A stretch of DNA of 64,000 nucleotides from Rhodococcus jostii RHA1 (GTDB lineage Bacteria > Actinomycetota > Actinomycetes > Mycobacteriales > Mycobacteriaceae). The notes beneath the pieces are model-generated. The model worked only from the letters and a program-made list of their open reading frames with translations. It was not told where the DNA came from and did no database searches. Positions 1 to 9,566 of this stretch are shown here, piece by piece. Numbering within the stretch: position 1 is the stretch's first letter; each line of letters opens with the position of its first letter. The stretch is from assembly GCF_000014565.1 (NCBI RefSeq), contig NC_008268.1, forward strand, positions 744,001 through 808,000, in the 5' to 3' direction. Position numbers and translations under genes: made by a program.

Positions 1-1
1 C

Positions 2-553
2 GCCCAGATGCACGGCTACCAACCCGGCGAGGTCACCCCGACCACCGACCTGCTGCTGTCCCACAAGCACCCGGAGGACCACCCGCGTGTCGCCCGGGTG
101 CTGGACCGGATGGTCACCGACGCCGAACCGTTCAGCAGCAAGCACCGCATCATCGACACCACCGGCAAGGTTCGCCACGTCGTGGTCGTCGGCGACCATC
201 TGCACGACGACACCGGCCAGGTGATCGGCACGACCGGGTTCTACATCGACATCACCGACACCCACCAGAACGACGTGAAGGACTCCGTCGACGAGGCGGT
301 CGCCGAACTCGCACAGTCACGGGCGGTGATCGAGCAAGCCAAAGGTGCGCTGATGCTGGTCTACGGCATCACCGCCGACCGGGCGTTCGACGTCCTGACC
401 TGGCGCTCCCAGGAAACCAACACCCGGCTCCGCACTATCGCCGAACAGATCGTCGCCGGGTTCCGCGAGTTCGACCCCGACACCGGGCTGCGTGCGCGGT
501 TCGATCATCTGCTGCTGACCGCCCACCAACGAGTCGGCACCTGGCGGAGGTGA
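2..553 (+). CDS. PAS-ANTAR putative RNA-binding regulator (5' end outside window)
   Basis: The reading frame is open to the window edge and the first visible residues (AQMHGYQPGEV) match the middle of a PAS fold, so the true start lies upstream. A PAS_3-like segment runs to about residue 85. It is followed by an ANTAR-type helical domain with the typical AQSRAVIEQAKGALMLVYG signature (about residues 103-121). ANTAR domains bind paired RNA hairpins and act as antiterminators; PAS-ANTAR proteins are common in Rhodococcus and Mycobacterium. The target cannot be told from here. The 110 bp before gvpF carry no clear gene. Confidence 0.85.
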   Translation, partial: AQMHGYQPGEVTPTTDLLLSHKHPEDHPRVARVLDRMVTDAEPFSSKHRIIDTTGKVRHVVVVGDHLHDDTGQVIGTTGFYIDITDTHQNDVKDSVDEAVAELAQSRAVIEQAKGALMLVYGITADRAFDVLTWRSQETNTRLRTIAEQIVAGFREFDPDTGLRARFDHLLLTAHQRVGTWRR

Positions 554-664
554 CGGAATCCCCAGCGACGAGTCCACCTGACACGGAAGGTATCCCGGGG
601 ACGGTTCCGCTCACGTGCGTAGTTGCAGCGGCAAGGTGACGATGAACGAGAACAGACCCATCCC

Positions 665-1441
665 TCAGCCCTGGCCCTCCGGCTTCGGGGTGACTACGAA
701 GTCGTACGCCGCCTGCGGTCCGAGCAGCTTCATCTCCACCCGCTCGTTCCAGGCCTGGGCCAGCTCGCTGAGCACCTGTTCGAGCTCGCCCTGACGCTCG
801 ACGTCGGCGAGGATCGCCACCTGCGCGGCCTCCTCCTCATGCGTGGGTTCGCGCACGTTCACGGAAGCGGCGAGGTCGTCGAGCGCCTCGACGACCCTGC
901 GGGTGTCCTGTTCGCGCTTGGCGGCGATCGCGTTGCTCACCAGTTCTCCCAAGGCCATTCGCGCCTGCCGTCCCGCGTCCTCCGACTTGTCGCGGATCTC
1001 CTCGCGCAGCGCCGCCGCCTGATCGTCCTCGTCGAGGATCTCCTGCAGGATCGCCTTCTCCACGTACCGGCCCTTCACGATGTACTGGGCCCTGCCCTCC
1101 AATTTCTCGAGAGCAGTACTGAACTCGTCCACGTGCGCCGAGAGCAGTTCCTCCTGCACGGCGTCGGCGTCGGTGAGCACCGCGCCGAACCGCAGGGGCA
1201 GCACCGGCGCCACCCCGGCCACCGCGTCCAGCAGGTCCGCATGCGCTCGCAGGTCCCCGGGTGCGCCGAGCGCCCGGTCCACCGACAGTCCGCTCACCAG
1301 GGCGGCAATGTCACCATGAGTGACCACCTCCACGGTGCCGTCCGCGACCCCGGTCGCATCCTCGGCGACCTCGACGTCGGCCGGGACGATGCCGTAGACA
1401 TACACACCGGTCGTCGGCTTCGTCTGCTCCGACGTGGCCAT
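665..1441 (-). CDS. gvpF: Gas vesicle protein GvpF/GvpL family (cluster A)
   Basis: About 258 residues, full length for the GvpF/L family. It starts with the family's GVYVYGIVPAD strand (about residue 12) and has the conserved VLPLRFGAV segment, the KGRYVEKAIL segment and a C-terminal LLGPQAAYDFV. GvpF/L proteins are accessory proteins thought to chaperone GvpA during vesicle assembly. ATG at 1441 is preferred over GTG at 1444 because GAGGT sits 8 nt upstream. The start overlaps the gvpA stop, suggesting translational coupling. It is the last gene of cluster A. Two other full paralogues lie at 7821 and 20019. Confidence 0.9.
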   Translation of the reverse strand: MATSEQTKPTTGVYVYGIVPADVEVAEDATGVADGTVEVVTHGDIAALVSGLSVDRALGAPGDLRAHADLLDAVAGVAPVLPLRFGAVLTDADAVQEELLSAHVDEFSTALEKLEGRAQYIVKGRYVEKAILQEILDEDDQAAALREEIRDKSEDAGRQARMALGELVSNAIAAKREQDTRRVVEALDDLAASVNVREPTHEEEAAQVAILADVERQGELEQVLSELAQAWNERVEMKLLGPQAAYDFVVTPKPEGQG

Positions 1442-1824
1442 CACCGGTCACCTCGAGTCGATTTGCGCGACACTCGTTCTCGCTCAGGTTCTTCCTCTTC
1501 CTCCCCACCCCCGAGGAGGCCGCCGAGCTTGTCGCCCGCCGATTCGAGCGCGCCCTTCGTCTTCGACTTGGCACCGCCCTCGGTAGCGCCCGAGACGATC
1601 TCGGACAGCCCCTTCGGTTCGCTGCCGATCTCGAGCCGGTTCACCGCCTCCGCGAACCGCAGGTAGGTGTCCACGCTCGCGACGACAACCCGGGCGTCGA
1701 TGGTCAGCAATTCAATGCCGACCAGAGAGACCCGCACGTACGCGTCGATCACGAGGCCCTTGTCGAGGATGGTGTCGATGACGTCGGCGAGACTGCTCGA
1801 GCTGGGTCCACCTGCCGTGGTCAT
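1441..1824 (-). CDS. gvpA: Gas vesicle structural protein GvpA (cluster A)
   Basis: 127 residues. The GvpA/J core lies at about residues 10-80 ([20 protein letters not shown], then [20 protein letters not shown]). GvpA assembles into the ribbed protein wall of gas vesicles. Actinobacterial GvpA is longer than cyanobacterial GvpA (about 70 residues), and here a charged Ser/Lys/Glu-rich tail of about 45 residues follows. The N-terminal 75 residues are nearly identical in the other three copies (8618, 14302, 19645), so duplication is recent or sequence is held constant. Start and stop overlap both neighbours by 4 bp (ATGA). Confidence 0.93.
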   Translation of the reverse strand: MTTAGGPSSSSLADVIDTILDKGLVIDAYVRVSLVGIELLTIDARVVVASVDTYLRFAEAVNRLEIGSEPKGLSEIVSGATEGGAKSKTKGALESAGDKLGGLLGGGEEEEEPERERVSRKSTRGDR

Positions 1825-3878
1825 GCGCGTGCTCCTGTCCTACGCCTCGGCGTTGCCTTCTTCGCGGGGGTCCTCTTCGCCGGGGCCTTCTTGGCTGCGA
1901 CCTTCTTCGCTGGGGCCTTCTTCGCTGCGGTCTTCTTCGCTGGGGCCTTCTTCGCTGCGGCCTTCTTCGCTGCGACCTTCTTCGCTGGGGCCTTCTTCGC
2001 GGGGGCCTTCTTCGCTGCGGCCTTCTTCGCTGCGGCCTTCTTCGCGGGGGCCTTCTTCGCGGGGGCCTTCTTCGCTGCGGCCTTCTTCGCTGCGGCCTTC
2101 TTCGCTGCGGCCTTCTTCGCTGCGGCCTTCTTCGCTGCGGCCTTCTTCGCGGGGGCCTTCTTCGCTGGGGCCTTCTTCGCGGGGGTCCTCTTCGCGGGGG
2201 TCCTCTTCGCTGCGGCCGTCCGGGGACGACGCCGCCGTGGCTCTGGCTCCTCCTCCTCCTCCTCGGACTCCTCCTCCCCCGGCTCCTCCTCCTCGTACTC
2301 GCCGGTCTCCTCCTCGGGCTCCTCCTCCTCGTACTCGCCGGTCTCCTCCTCCGGCTCCTCCTCCCCCGGCTCCTCCTCCTCGTACTCGCCGGCCTCGTCC
2401 TCCGGGTTCTCCTCCTCGGGCTCCTCCTCCGGCTCCTCCTCCCCCGGCTCCTCCTCCTCGTACTCGCCGGCCTCGTCCTCCGGGTTCTCCTCCTCGGGCT
2501 CCTCCTCCGGCTCCTCCTCCCCCGGCTCCTCCTCCTCGTACTCGCCGGCCTCGTCTTCCGGCTCCTCCTCCTCGGGCTCCTCCTCCGGCTCCTCCTCCTC
2601 GTACTCGCCGGTCTCCTCCTCCGGCTCCTCCTCCTCGGGCTCCTCCTCCTCGTACTCGCCGGCCTCGTCTTCCGGCTCCTCCTCCTCGGGCTCCTCCTCC
2701 GATTCCTCGTCCTCGTACTCGCCGGTCTCCTCCTCGGGCTCCTCCTCCTCGTACTCGCCGGTCTCCTCCTCCGGCTCCTCCTCCTCGGGCTCCTCCTCCG
2801 GCTCCTCCTCCTCGTACTCGCCGGCCTCGTCCTCCGGCTCCTCCTCCTCGTACTCGCCGGCCTCGTCCTCCGGCTCCTCCTCCGATTCCTCCTCCGGTTC
2901 TTCGTCTTCGGCCGTCTCCTCGTCGGACCGGTCCTGCTCACCGGTGGCGGCGGCTGTCTCGTCGTCGGTCGGTTCCTCGTTGTTGTCCTCGGACTCTTCG
3001 GGTTCGACAACCTTGCCGTCCCGAATTTCTCCGCGCCAACCCTCTATCTCGTCGGGATGGAGAACGGACTGGGTCATGACGTGACGTCCGAAGTGCTTCA
3101 ACTCCAAGCGCGCTCGCCGACCCTGTGCACGCCACAGGTTTCCCGTCTTCTCGAACAACCCCTTCGGGTGATACTCGAGAATCAGAACGATGCGGGTGAG
3201 ATCCGGGGTCACCTCATGGAACGTCACCGCACCGTCGATGAAACCCTTGGCGCCCTTCGAGCGCCACACGATCCGCTCATCGGGAACCTGCTCGAGGATC
3301 GACGCTTCCCAGGTGCGATGCGAAAGGAAGATCTGTGCCTTCCACTCGAGCTTCTCGTCCGCTTCCTGCTCCACCCGTTCGACCTTCTTCATGAACGACG
3401 GGAAGTCGGCGAACTGGGTCCATTGGTTGTACGCCAGTTGAACCGGCACACCGACATCGATCGTTTCGACGATGTTGGTCAACTTGAGCTTCTTGCCCTT
3501 GCCGCCACCGCCGCCGCCGGTGACCGCGTCCTTCAGATTCGACGCAGTGTCCTTCACCTTGTCGGTCAGCCCCGAGAACAGTGACTTGCCGTCGCCCTTC
3601 TCGTTCCCGTCACCGTCACCGTTGCCGTTGCCGTTTCCGGTGCCGGTGACCGCGGACAGCAGGCTTCCACCACCGCCCTCGGCGTAGTCGGTCAGCCGAC
3701 CGGCGGCGCCCTGCACCTTGTCCGAGACGGTGGACATCGCCTTGTCGGTCACAGTGCCGATCAGGCCCTGCGCCGCCTTCTGCAGCGGTGACACCGATGC
3801 GGCCTCACCGGACACACCGGAGACGTTCTTGCGCAGCTTCTTCGCTGCACTGTCGAGGTTCGAGGTCATCGTCGTCAT
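1821..3878 (-). CDS. GvpZ-like SRPBCC protein with acidic repeats and histone-H1-like Lys/Ala tail (cluster A)
   Basis: 685 residues. The N-terminal ~130 are Ser/Gly/Asn-rich. An SRPBCC (polyketide cyclase/dehydrase-like) domain follows at about 133-270, with the [18 protein letters not shown] and [11 protein letters not shown] segments. Residues ~285-545 are Glu/Asp/Pro repeats ([12 protein letters not shown] units). Residues ~550-680 are AKKAPAKKA repeats like histone H1 or HU tails. In Streptomyces gvp clusters a gene in this company is called gvpZ; its function is unknown. The basic tail predicts DNA or polyanion binding (inference). It overlaps gvpY and gvpA by 4 bp each. The paralogue at 18359 has a different basic tail. 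Confidence 0.88.
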   Translation of the reverse strand: MTTMTSNLDSAAKKLRKNVSGVSGEAASVSPLQKAAQGLIGTVTDKAMSTVSDKVQGAAGRLTDYAEGGGGSLLSAVTGTGNGNGNGDGDGNEKGDGKSLFSGLTDKVKDTASNLKDAVTGGGGGGKGKKLKLTNIVETIDVGVPVQLAYNQWTQFADFPSFMKKVERVEQEADEKLEWKAQIFLSHRTWEASILEQVPDERIVWRSKGAKGFIDGAVTFHEVTPDLTRIVLILEYHPKGLFEKTGNLWRAQGRRARLELKHFGRHVMTQSVLHPDEIEGWRGEIRDGKVVEPEESEDNNEEPTDDETAAATGEQDRSDEETAEDEEPEEESEEEPEDEAGEYEEEEPEDEAGEYEEEEPEEEPEEEEPEEETGEYEEEEPEEETGEYEDEESEEEPEEEEPEDEAGEYEEEEPEEEEPEEETGEYEEEEPEEEPEEEEPEDEAGEYEEEEPGEEEPEEEPEEENPEDEAGEYEEEEPGEEEPEEEPEEENPEDEAGEYEEEEPGEEEPEEETGEYEEEEPEEETGEYEEEEPGEEESEEEEEEPEPRRRRPRTAAAKRTPAKRTPAKKAPAKKAPAKKAAAKKAAAKKAAAKKAAAKKAAAKKAPAKKAPAKKAAAKKAAAKKAPAKKAPAKKVAAKKAAAKKAPAKKTAAKKAPAKKVAAKKAPAKRTPAKKATPRRRTGARA
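1870..2905 (-). repeat. Coding tandem repeats in the gvpZ-like gene
   Basis: About 1870-2215 is built of 15-bp units (gccttcttcgctgcg on the plus strand) that encode the [10 protein letters not shown] repeats. About 2240-2905 is built of short CTC-rich units encoding Glu-rich repeats, arranged in higher-order blocks of roughly 40-100 bp. These arrays are likely to vary in length between strains and are prone to assembly collapse. They also create long spurious open frames on the other five frames. Confidence 0.9.
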
Positions 3879-4507
3879 CTCCGGGTGCGTCGAACGGGTG
3901 CGGAATCGGTCGTTGCCTTCGCGCGGGTCTTGCGGGCCCGGGTGGGGGCCTCGTCCTCGTCGTCGTTCTTCGTCGACGACCGGGACCGGGTGGGACGGGA
4001 ACCACCACTGCTCGAGGAGCGGCGGCGCGCGGCGGGGCGCTTCCGGGCGCGAGGTGCCCGCTCGGAATCGTCTTCCTCGCTCTCGTCCTCGTCGGTGCCC
4101 GGCCCCTCCTCGACCTCCGCGTCGTCGTACTCGTCATCCGGTTCCTCGGCACGCCGCCGCTTCGACCTCCTCCCGTCCGCGGCCGTGCCGACACTGTCGA
4201 CGAGGTGGAGGTCTCCCCCGCCCGACTGCAACCGGGAGCTGAGCGAGTCGATGCGACGACTGGCCGCGGTCACCGCGGCGGTCTTCGCCGCCCTCATCAA
4301 CTCCTTGCGGACCGTCTCGCCGAGCTTGGCGACCTCGGGTGAATTCGCGAGCAACTTTCCCCCCTGTCCGAGAACACCCAGTGAGCCGGAAGGAAACCGA
4401 CTGGATGCTCCGGCGCCCGCGAGCATCAACGCCAACTTCATCTTGTGCGAGCGGCCCAGCATGTACCCGGCACCCACGGCCAACGCCATCTGACCTTTGC
4501 CCGTCAT
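3875..4507 (-). CDS. GvpY-like protein with acidic/basic tail (cluster A)
   Basis: 210 residues from ATG 4507. This start is chosen because AAGGGG lies 7 nt upstream, with the same RBS and spacing as in the paralogue at 17589. The N-terminus has a short hydrophobic [14 protein letters not shown] segment, then [11 protein letters not shown] predicted helical region to about residue 110 is followed by an acidic stretch and an Arg/Ser/Lys-rich end ([19 protein letters not shown]). In Streptomyces the gene beside gvpZ is called gvpY and has this GYxLGR-MKLA start; its function is not established. It is the first gene of cluster A. Confidence 0.82.
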   Translation of the reverse strand: MTGKGQMALAVGAGYMLGRSHKMKLALMLAGAGASSRFPSGSLGVLGQGGKLLANSPEVAKLGETVRKELMRAAKTAAVTAASRRIDSLSSRLQSGGGDLHLVDSVGTAADGRRSKRRRAEEPDDEYDDAEVEEGPGTDEDESEEDDSERAPRARKRPAARRRSSSSGGSRPTRSRSSTKNDDEDEAPTRARKTRAKATTDSAPVRRTRR

Positions 4508-4608
4508 CGCCCAACCCCTTGTTGTCGAGTAGGTGTGGTGCACCTCGGCGCCGGCGTCGGCGGAAAAGATGGGGGCCGTGGTCGGTGGGTGGTGCCTTCG
4601 TTCCCGCC

Positions 4609-4636
4609 GACTACCCCGGGCCGGTGACGCTCAATC
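4609..4636 (-). promoter_or_regulatory. Putative SigB/SigF-type promoter of gvp cluster A
   Basis: On the minus strand the sequence reads GATTGA, 14 bp, GGGTAGTC, about 100 bp before the cluster A start codon. The same element with the same 14-bp gap precedes the other three gvpA loci and the SRPBCC gene at 13418. The layout resembles general-stress SigB/SigF promoters of actinobacteria (GNTT-like -35, GGGTA-like -10). Assignment to a particular sigma factor is inference. Confidence 0.7.
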
Positions 4637-4740
4637 TGCGCGAAGGCCTCGAGTTCCGTGAGGGCGGAGGCGAACTCGTCGTCGTACTCGGCGAGCGGTT
4701 CGTTCGCCACCGCGTCACGATCGAACCGGACCGCACCGAA
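4633..4740 (-). pseudogene. gvpF/L relic
   Basis: On the minus strand this encodes about 36 residues, including FGAVRFDRDAV and DEFASALTELEAFAQI. These closely match the middle of the GvpF at 7821 ([27 protein letters not shown]). Nothing recognisable as GvpF continues on either side. The relic ends inside the -35 part of the cluster A promoter. It appears to be the remnant of a further gvpF copy. Confidence 0.8.
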
Positions 4741-4946
4741 AGACCGCGGGCTCTGCCGGCCCTCGGGATACCTGTCGGCCGGCGGGGCGCCCCGTCCGCG
4801 CGCGGACCGAGGTCGAGTGCTCGCCCACCCCGTCTCGGCCCGCGCGCGGCCCCGACCTTTCGTAACCTCGTGGATCACGCAAATACACACGAGAAACAAA
4901 TGCGCCGATTATTTTGAAGTTACCCATTCCTAAATCGATTTCCCGG

Positions 4947-5001
4947 GAACATTATGGGCGGTCGTTAATTTGCCCAGAACATTATGGGCGGTTGTTAATT
5001 T
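4947..5001 (+). repeat. Tandem direct repeat GAACATTATGGGCGGT-Y-GTTAATTT, two copies
   Basis: Two 25-bp copies at 4947-4971 and 4977-5001 differ by one base (period 30 bp). They lie in an AT-richer stretch about 120 bp upstream of the decayed small ORF at 5118. An analogous but unrelated tandem pair precedes the intact sister ORF at 23574. They may be binding sites for a regulator; this is inference. Confidence 0.75.
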
Positions 5002-5117
5002 CATAATGTGAGAAATTCGCTTATTTGCGAAACACTCCCCGACCCCGAGCGCGATAGGCATCGTAAGCGGAGATCGACGATCCCGTGGATTCATCACCAG
5101 GAAAGGCGGAAATTCTG

Positions 5118-5173
5118 ATGGGTTCTGCAGGAAGCTGAGCGCCGCCTTCGGCGGCCGCATCGGACTGAACTGA
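5118..5173 (+). pseudogene. Decayed copy of a small ORF (sister of 23574)
   Basis: ATGGGTTCTGCAGG at the start is identical to the start of the 30-codon ORF at 23574. After Met-Gly-Ser-Ala-Gly the frame shifts; a second frame gives LSAAFGGRIGLN and then a stop, resembling the FGGGIGIG end of the sister. The middle of the peptide is missing. A 12-bp-stem hairpin follows, as in the sister locus. Between this and the gene at 5816 no other coding sequence was recognised. Confidence 0.6.
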
Positions 5174-5194
5174 CCGACCGAGTAATCCAGGACA

Positions 5195-5233
5195 GCGGTG
5201 GCCCGGCACACCTGGGGGCGGCCGGGCCACCGC
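5195..5233 (+). terminator. Strong hairpin after the decayed small ORF
   Basis: GCGGTGGCCCGG at 5195-5206 pairs perfectly with CCGGGCCACCGC at 5222-5233 around a 15-nt loop. No T-run follows, as is usual in actinobacteria. The hairpin at 23688 occupies the same place after the intact small ORF. Confidence 0.7.
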
Positions 5234-5815
5234 CCTGATCAGCACGATCACCTCAGCACGATCACCGCCATGCCCCCTGTCCCTACCGCCATCCTCGGGC
5301 GGGAAGTGAGCTCGGCCTGCGGGTGCCCGGTCGGCGGGCGACCCCGCAGTCGAGTCGAAATTGTCACCCCGAAATCGGACCGGTCGACCCCGGAATAGCC
5401 TTGCGCGAAGCGCGGTTCGAGAATGTGGGGCGCCTCGCAATATGTACACGTGATTTTGCCGACACCGGATATCCGAGAGTCCCGTGTCTGCATATTCATC
5501 TCACCGCGCACGAGAGTGGCCGGTCTCGGAAATTCCCGGCCGCAGCATATACAAAGGACACCCCCACGGAAGCGACGCGGATGAACACCAGGTACGGCCT
5601 CGTCACCAACTCGTTAATCAGCGCGACTTGCCCGACCACGCCCCACACACCCGAGGATCGGCAGGGGACCCGCGGCGCGGGGCATCGGGACCCGGGAGAT
5701 CTCCGCCCCGGCGTGTCACCGCGCCGCCGGGAGCCTTCTCGCGAAACGATAGCGGCAGCCGGTGCGACATACCTATTCACTGAAAGATGTTGGGCAAGAA
5801 TGAAACCGACCAGTC

Positions 5816-7336
5816 GTGACTGAATTATTCGGACCGTACCGGGTGCCGGAGGGCGCCGCACAATCCAGGTCCCCCGAAGAGGTGACCCGATCCGAGACGG
5901 GATCGTTCCCGGGCGCGGCGATGTCCGCGCAACTGGCCGCCGCGCTGGAATGCGCACCGACCCCGGTGGGGCTGTGGGAGTTCGGCTCGGGCCGCCTCCG
6001 GTACCTCAACCCGGCCGCCGCCGCCCTGCTCGGGTTCGAGGACGGCAGCGAGGTGCCCGGGCGCACGGTCGCCGACGTCCGCACCGACACCGCGATGGCG
6101 CAGGCATCGGAGGTCTTCGCTGCCCTGACCGACCGGGGCCGGTGGTGTGGGCGAACCGAGCTGCGGCACCTGCGCACCGGGGCACCGATTCCGACGGTCC
6201 TGTCCGTCTTCGTCACCGAACGCGACGAGAACGGACGCCCGCTGCTGATCGGGGCGATCGCCCGGGAGCCGTCCACCGCGGGCGTGCGGGAACACCCGTT
6301 GCTCGCCGCGTTGGCGGCGGCCGACCAGCGGTGCCGGGAACAACACGCGCTCGCCGAGCTGAGCCGACTCGCGGTCACCGCCGACCTCGACACACTCCCG
6401 ACCGCCGCCACCGGGACGGTCACCGCGCTGCTGGGGACGCGGTGCGCGGCGGTAGCCCGGGTGCCGGGCGCCAGCGGGGCGGTGCTGCCGGTGCTCGGCT
6501 ACCACGGACCCGGGCCGCGCCCGAGCACCGTCGCCGCCGGCCGCGGCTCGCTGACCGGGTACGCGGCCACCGAGACGGCGGTGGTGTGCTGCCCGGACCG
6601 CGCCGACGAACGCCGGTTCGCCACCGCGGACATGGCCGCGCACGGGCTGGGAAGCGGCATCGGCGTGCCGATCGGGCACGATCCGATCTGGGGGGTGCTG
6701 ACCGCCCATTTCGCCGGACCACGGGTCACCCGAGAGCACGAGGTGGCCCTCGTGCGTGCGGTGGCCGCGGTGCTGTCCACCGCGATCGGCCGGATCGAGG
6801 TGGAGGAGCGGTTGCGGCATCAGAGCCTGCACGACCCACTCACCGGGTTACCGAACCGCACCCTGGCGCTGGAGCGGATCACCGCCGCCCTCGACCAGGC
6901 GGCACACACAGGCATTCGGGTCGCGGTGTTGGTGATCGACCTGGACAACTTCCGGCACCTCAACGCCCGGCTGGGGCACGCCGGCGGCGACGCCGCCCTG
7001 GTCCGACTCGCCGACCGTCTGCGGTCCCTGGTTCGGCCCACCGACATCGTGGCGCGCCTCGGCGGCGACGAATTCCTGATCCTGTGCCCGGCCGTCACCG
7101 GTCCCGCTGATGCGACCGCGATCGCCGACCGAATCGCCACCGTCGACCCGCACCCGGGGGCTGCACCCATCACGGCGAGTGTCGGTATCGCCGTCACCGG
7201 CGTCGCCGTCACCGGCGCCGCGGTCTCCCCGCACGAGCTGATCCATCACGCCGACCGGGCGATGTACCGGGCCAAGGCCACCGGGCCCGGCCGATACGCA
7301 CTACACCATCCCGATCCCGCAGACCCAGGCCGCTGA
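5816..7336 (+). CDS. PAS-GAF-GGDEF diguanylate cyclase
   Basis: 506 residues from GTG. A PAS domain lies at about 35-145, a GAF-like domain at about 175-320, and a GGDEF domain at about 335-495 with an exact GGDEF active-site motif (RLGGDEFLIL) and the preceding DPLTGLPNR signature. It probably makes cyclic di-GMP from two GTP in response to a signal bound by PAS/GAF. No transmembrane segment is visible, so it should be cytoplasmic. No EAL domain is present. The start is uncertain because no clear RBS precedes the GTG. Confidence 0.9.
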   Translation: MTELFGPYRVPEGAAQSRSPEEVTRSETGSFPGAAMSAQLAAALECAPTPVGLWEFGSGRLRYLNPAAAALLGFEDGSEVPGRTVADVRTDTAMAQASEVFAALTDRGRWCGRTELRHLRTGAPIPTVLSVFVTERDENGRPLLIGAIAREPSTAGVREHPLLAALAAADQRCREQHALAELSRLAVTADLDTLPTAATGTVTALLGTRCAAVARVPGASGAVLPVLGYHGPGPRPSTVAAGRGSLTGYAATETAVVCCPDRADERRFATADMAAHGLGSGIGVPIGHDPIWGVLTAHFAGPRVTREHEVALVRAVAAVLSTAIGRIEVEERLRHQSLHDPLTGLPNRTLALERITAALDQAAHTGIRVAVLVIDLDNFRHLNARLGHAGGDAALVRLADRLRSLVRPTDIVARLGGDEFLILCPAVTGPADATAIADRIATVDPHPGAAPITASVGIAVTGVAVTGAAVSPHELIHHADRAMYRAKATGPGRYALHHPDPADPGR

Positions 7337-7820
7337 GCCCTCACACACGACGCGACGTACAGCGACTTGATCGGCACGAAGGGTGTCCGAACTCGGAGGC
7401 AGCCGCACCGCTCGCGCCTCTTCATTCGCGGTAATTCCGGGTGCTCCTGTCCGAGGCTCAACGAGCCCGCCAAGGAATGCATCCATCTCCCGGCTTTCTG
7501 ACGCTCGGAACACCGGCAACGGCGGGAACGCCCCGGGTAGCTACGTCTCACCGTGATGTCGTGCCTGTTGAACGTGTGACATCGGGCGGGTCCACCGCGA
7601 CACCCGCCCTGGGGTGCGCCCCCTCCTGATACTGGCGGCCACCGCGGAGGCCGTCGACCGCTGTCGCCAGAACTCCCCGCGCACCACATCCGCGAATGCT
7701 CCGACGTGCAGCGGCAGAACACGAATCATCGAGCACGAAAAAAGTCGAAAACTCATAGGGCAGGACCGAGCTCACTAATGACAAGGTTTCTTGAAACCTG
7801 AACCCCTACAGAATCTTTCG
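7337..7820. other. Non-coding gap between the GGDEF gene and gvpF
   Basis: Open frames here have no recognisable protein features and overlap one another. No relic of a neighbouring family was detected. It holds the 3' ends of two convergent genes. Confidence 0.5.
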
Positions 7821-8621
7821 TCAGTCCTCCGGCTTCGCTCTCACCACGAAGTCGTAGGGCGCCATGGGGCCGAGGATGCGCATGGCGACCCGGTTGTCCC
7901 AGCGTTCGGCCAGGTCGCCGACCGTCTGCTCGAGTTCGTCTTGCCGGTCCACCTCGAGGAGGATCGCGATCTGGACGGCGTCCTCGTCGTGGGTGGGATC
8001 GCGTACGGTGACGGTGTCGGTCAGCGGCGACAACGCCTCGAGAGTGATACGGGTGTCCGCGTCCCGCTTCGCCTCGAGGGTGTGGCCGATGATCTCGCCC
8101 AACGCAATCCGTGCATCGTGGGTGAGCTCCTCGGGCCGGCCCCGGATCGACTCGAGCAGGGCGGACGCCTTCGGGTTCTCGTCGACGATTTCCTGAACGA
8201 TGCTCTCCTCGACGTAACGGCCCTTGATCATGTATTGGGCGAAGCCCTCGAGTTCGTCGAGGGCGGAGGCGAACTCGTCGTGATGTTCGGCGAGCAGTTC
8301 GTTGACAACGGCGTCGCGGTCGGACACGACGGCACCGAAGCGCAGCGGCAGCACCGGGGCGACGTGCGAGGTGCCGTCGAGGATACGGGCGTGGGCCTGC
8401 AGGTCCGCGGGGGTGCCGAGCCGGTCGTCGGTGTCGATCTCGCTCACCAATGCCGCGATGTCGCCATGGGTGACGATCTCGATCGGGGCGTCGTGGATGC
8501 CGGTGGCGTCCTCTTCCGGTTGCACGTCCGCCGGCACGATTGCGTACACGTACATCACGGATGCCGCAGCACCCTCGCCGTTGTCGTCGTCGTGGTCGCC
8601 GGTGTCGTTGGCGGAGGTCAT
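7821..8621 (-). CDS. gvpF: Gas vesicle protein GvpF/GvpL family (mini-locus 2)
   Basis: 266 residues with an intact GvpF/L fold signature: [13 protein letters not shown] near residue 22, [31 protein letters not shown], and a C-terminal [11 protein letters not shown]. It is presumed to assist GvpA assembly. ATG 8621 overlaps the gvpA stop by 4 bp. The two genes form a minimal gvpA-gvpF operon lacking gvpY/Z, G, J, L, S and K, so it cannot build vesicles alone unless the other clusters supply the missing parts. Confidence 0.9.
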   Translation of the reverse strand: MTSANDTGDHDDDNGEGAAASVMYVYAIVPADVQPEEDATGIHDAPIEIVTHGDIAALVSEIDTDDRLGTPADLQAHARILDGTSHVAPVLPLRFGAVVSDRDAVVNELLAEHHDEFASALDELEGFAQYMIKGRYVEESIVQEIVDENPKASALLESIRGRPEELTHDARIALGEIIGHTLEAKRDADTRITLEALSPLTDTVTVRDPTHDEDAVQIAILLEVDRQDELEQTVGDLAERWDNRVAMRILGPMAPYDFVVRAKPED

Positions 8622-8983
8622 TTCCGCCTCCGCCGCGGTGCCGGTTCGCGTTCGCTCGCGGATCCGCTGAGCAGCTCACCGAGCGTCTCCCCCACGCCTT
8701 CGAGGACGCCTTTGGTCTTGGACTTCGTGCTGCCGCTGCCCTTGACGTCGGAGACGAGGTCGGACAGGCCCTTGGGTTCGCTGCCGATCTCCAGTCTGTT
8801 CGCCGCCTCCGCGAAGCGCAGGTAGGTGTCGACGCTGGCGACGACAATGCGGGCGTCGATGGTGAGCAGTTCGATGCCGACCAGCGAGATCCGCACGTAG
8901 GCGTCGATGACCAGGCCCTTGTCCAATATGGTGTCGATGACATCGGCCAGGCTGCTCGAGCTCGGACCGCCCGCTGTGGTCAT
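8618..8983 (-). CDS. gvpA: Gas vesicle structural protein GvpA (mini-locus 2)
   Basis: 121 residues with the GvpA core ([20 protein letters not shown]) nearly identical to the other copies. The tail is short and basic (PAPRRRRK) instead of the Glu-rich tail of cluster A, so the copies differ mainly in the C-terminal extension. A GGAG-type RBS precedes ATG 8983. The shared GATTGA-N14-GGGTAGTC promoter lies about 130 bp upstream. Confidence 0.93.
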   Translation of the reverse strand: MTTAGGPSSSSLADVIDTILDKGLVIDAYVRISLVGIELLTIDARIVVASVDTYLRFAEAANRLEIGSEPKGLSDLVSDVKGSGSTKSKTKGVLEGVGETLGELLSGSASEREPAPRRRRK

Positions 8984-9112
8984 GGCATCGCTCCTCGCTC
9001 CCCGCTCCCGCCCGCCCCCGGGGACTTTTCGTGTGCGGTCCGCTCGGCGCCCCGGCCGGGCTCGCCCCGCGCGGGCATACCCCGAAAACGGATGCCCGCG
9101 CGTGAACTACCG

Positions 9113-9140
9113 GACTACCCGCCACGGCCGCAGTTCAATC
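9113..9140 (-). promoter_or_regulatory. Putative SigB/SigF-type promoter of gvp mini-locus 2
   Basis: The minus strand reads GATTGA, 14 bp, GGGTAGTC, followed by CGGT as in the copy at 14818. It matches the four other sites in spacing and core sequence. Confidence 0.7.
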
Positions 9141-9277
9141 CGCCAAAACCGCTGGAATCCCGGGCGATTCGACCCGTGCGAAACGGTTCGACCCCACCCG
9201 AGACTGGTAGCCGTTGCCCGTGACTACACCGCCGGACGAGGTGTGGCGGTTGGAGGAAGTACCTCTTGAGGGTGTTT

Positions 9278-9401
9278 TCAGGGAGTGGGGCGGTCGACGC
9301 CGCCGCGCCAGCCGCCGGTTTCGGTGCCACGCTCTTCGATGAACTTCGGGAACGTCTCGAACTGCGTCCACTGGTCGTAGGCGATCCGGACCGATTGTGC
9401 T
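9278..9401 (-). pseudogene. SRPBCC (GvpZ-like) relic
   Basis: The minus strand encodes about 40 residues, including VRIAYDQWTQFETFPKFIEE, then a stop. This matches the start of the SRPBCC domain in the GvpZ-like proteins ([20 protein letters not shown]) and in common cyclase/dehydrase proteins. There is no plausible start and the rest of the domain is gone. It lies upstream of the gvpA-gvpF mini-locus, the place gvpZ holds in the larger clusters. Confidence 0.75.
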
Positions 9402-9486
9402 CATGCGACCTCGCGTACCCGCCTCTCGCCGATCCCACACGGAAGACGAACCGGTCGCGAGCACTCGGCGCCCTGGGTGCCCACTG

Positions 9487-9512
9487 GGTGTGGCGTGCCA
9501 ACGGGCGGGTAC
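9487..9512 (+). promoter_or_regulatory. Possible stress promoter of the Ser/Thr kinase gene
   Basis: GGTGTG, 14 bp, GGGTAC lies about 55 bp before the kinase start codon. The 14-bp gap is the same as in the gvp promoters. The match is weaker in the -35 part, and the region is GC-rich enough for chance hits. Confidence 0.4.
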
Positions 9513-9566
9513 CGGTAGGTGGCGGCGTGGTTACCGGGCGGTGGCCGCGCCCATTAGCGTGAACGT

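Noticed and set aside
1870..2905. CRISPR-like regular repeats
   Set aside because: Units are contiguous, have no unique spacers and stay in frame inside a coding sequence.
1667..3084. Long open frames (400-470 codons) opposite or out of frame with the gvpZ-like gene, rich in Ser/Pro/Arg
   Set aside because: They are by-products of the GC-rich tandem repeats coding for Glu-rich and Lys/Ala-rich tails; translations are pure low-complexity and the gvpZ frame is supported by a domain and gene coupling.
5950..7110. Open frames of 335 and 386 codons overlapping the GGDEF gene
   Set aside because: Arg/Gly/Pro-rich shadow translations without domains; the GGDEF frame has clear PAS, GAF and GGDEF motifs.
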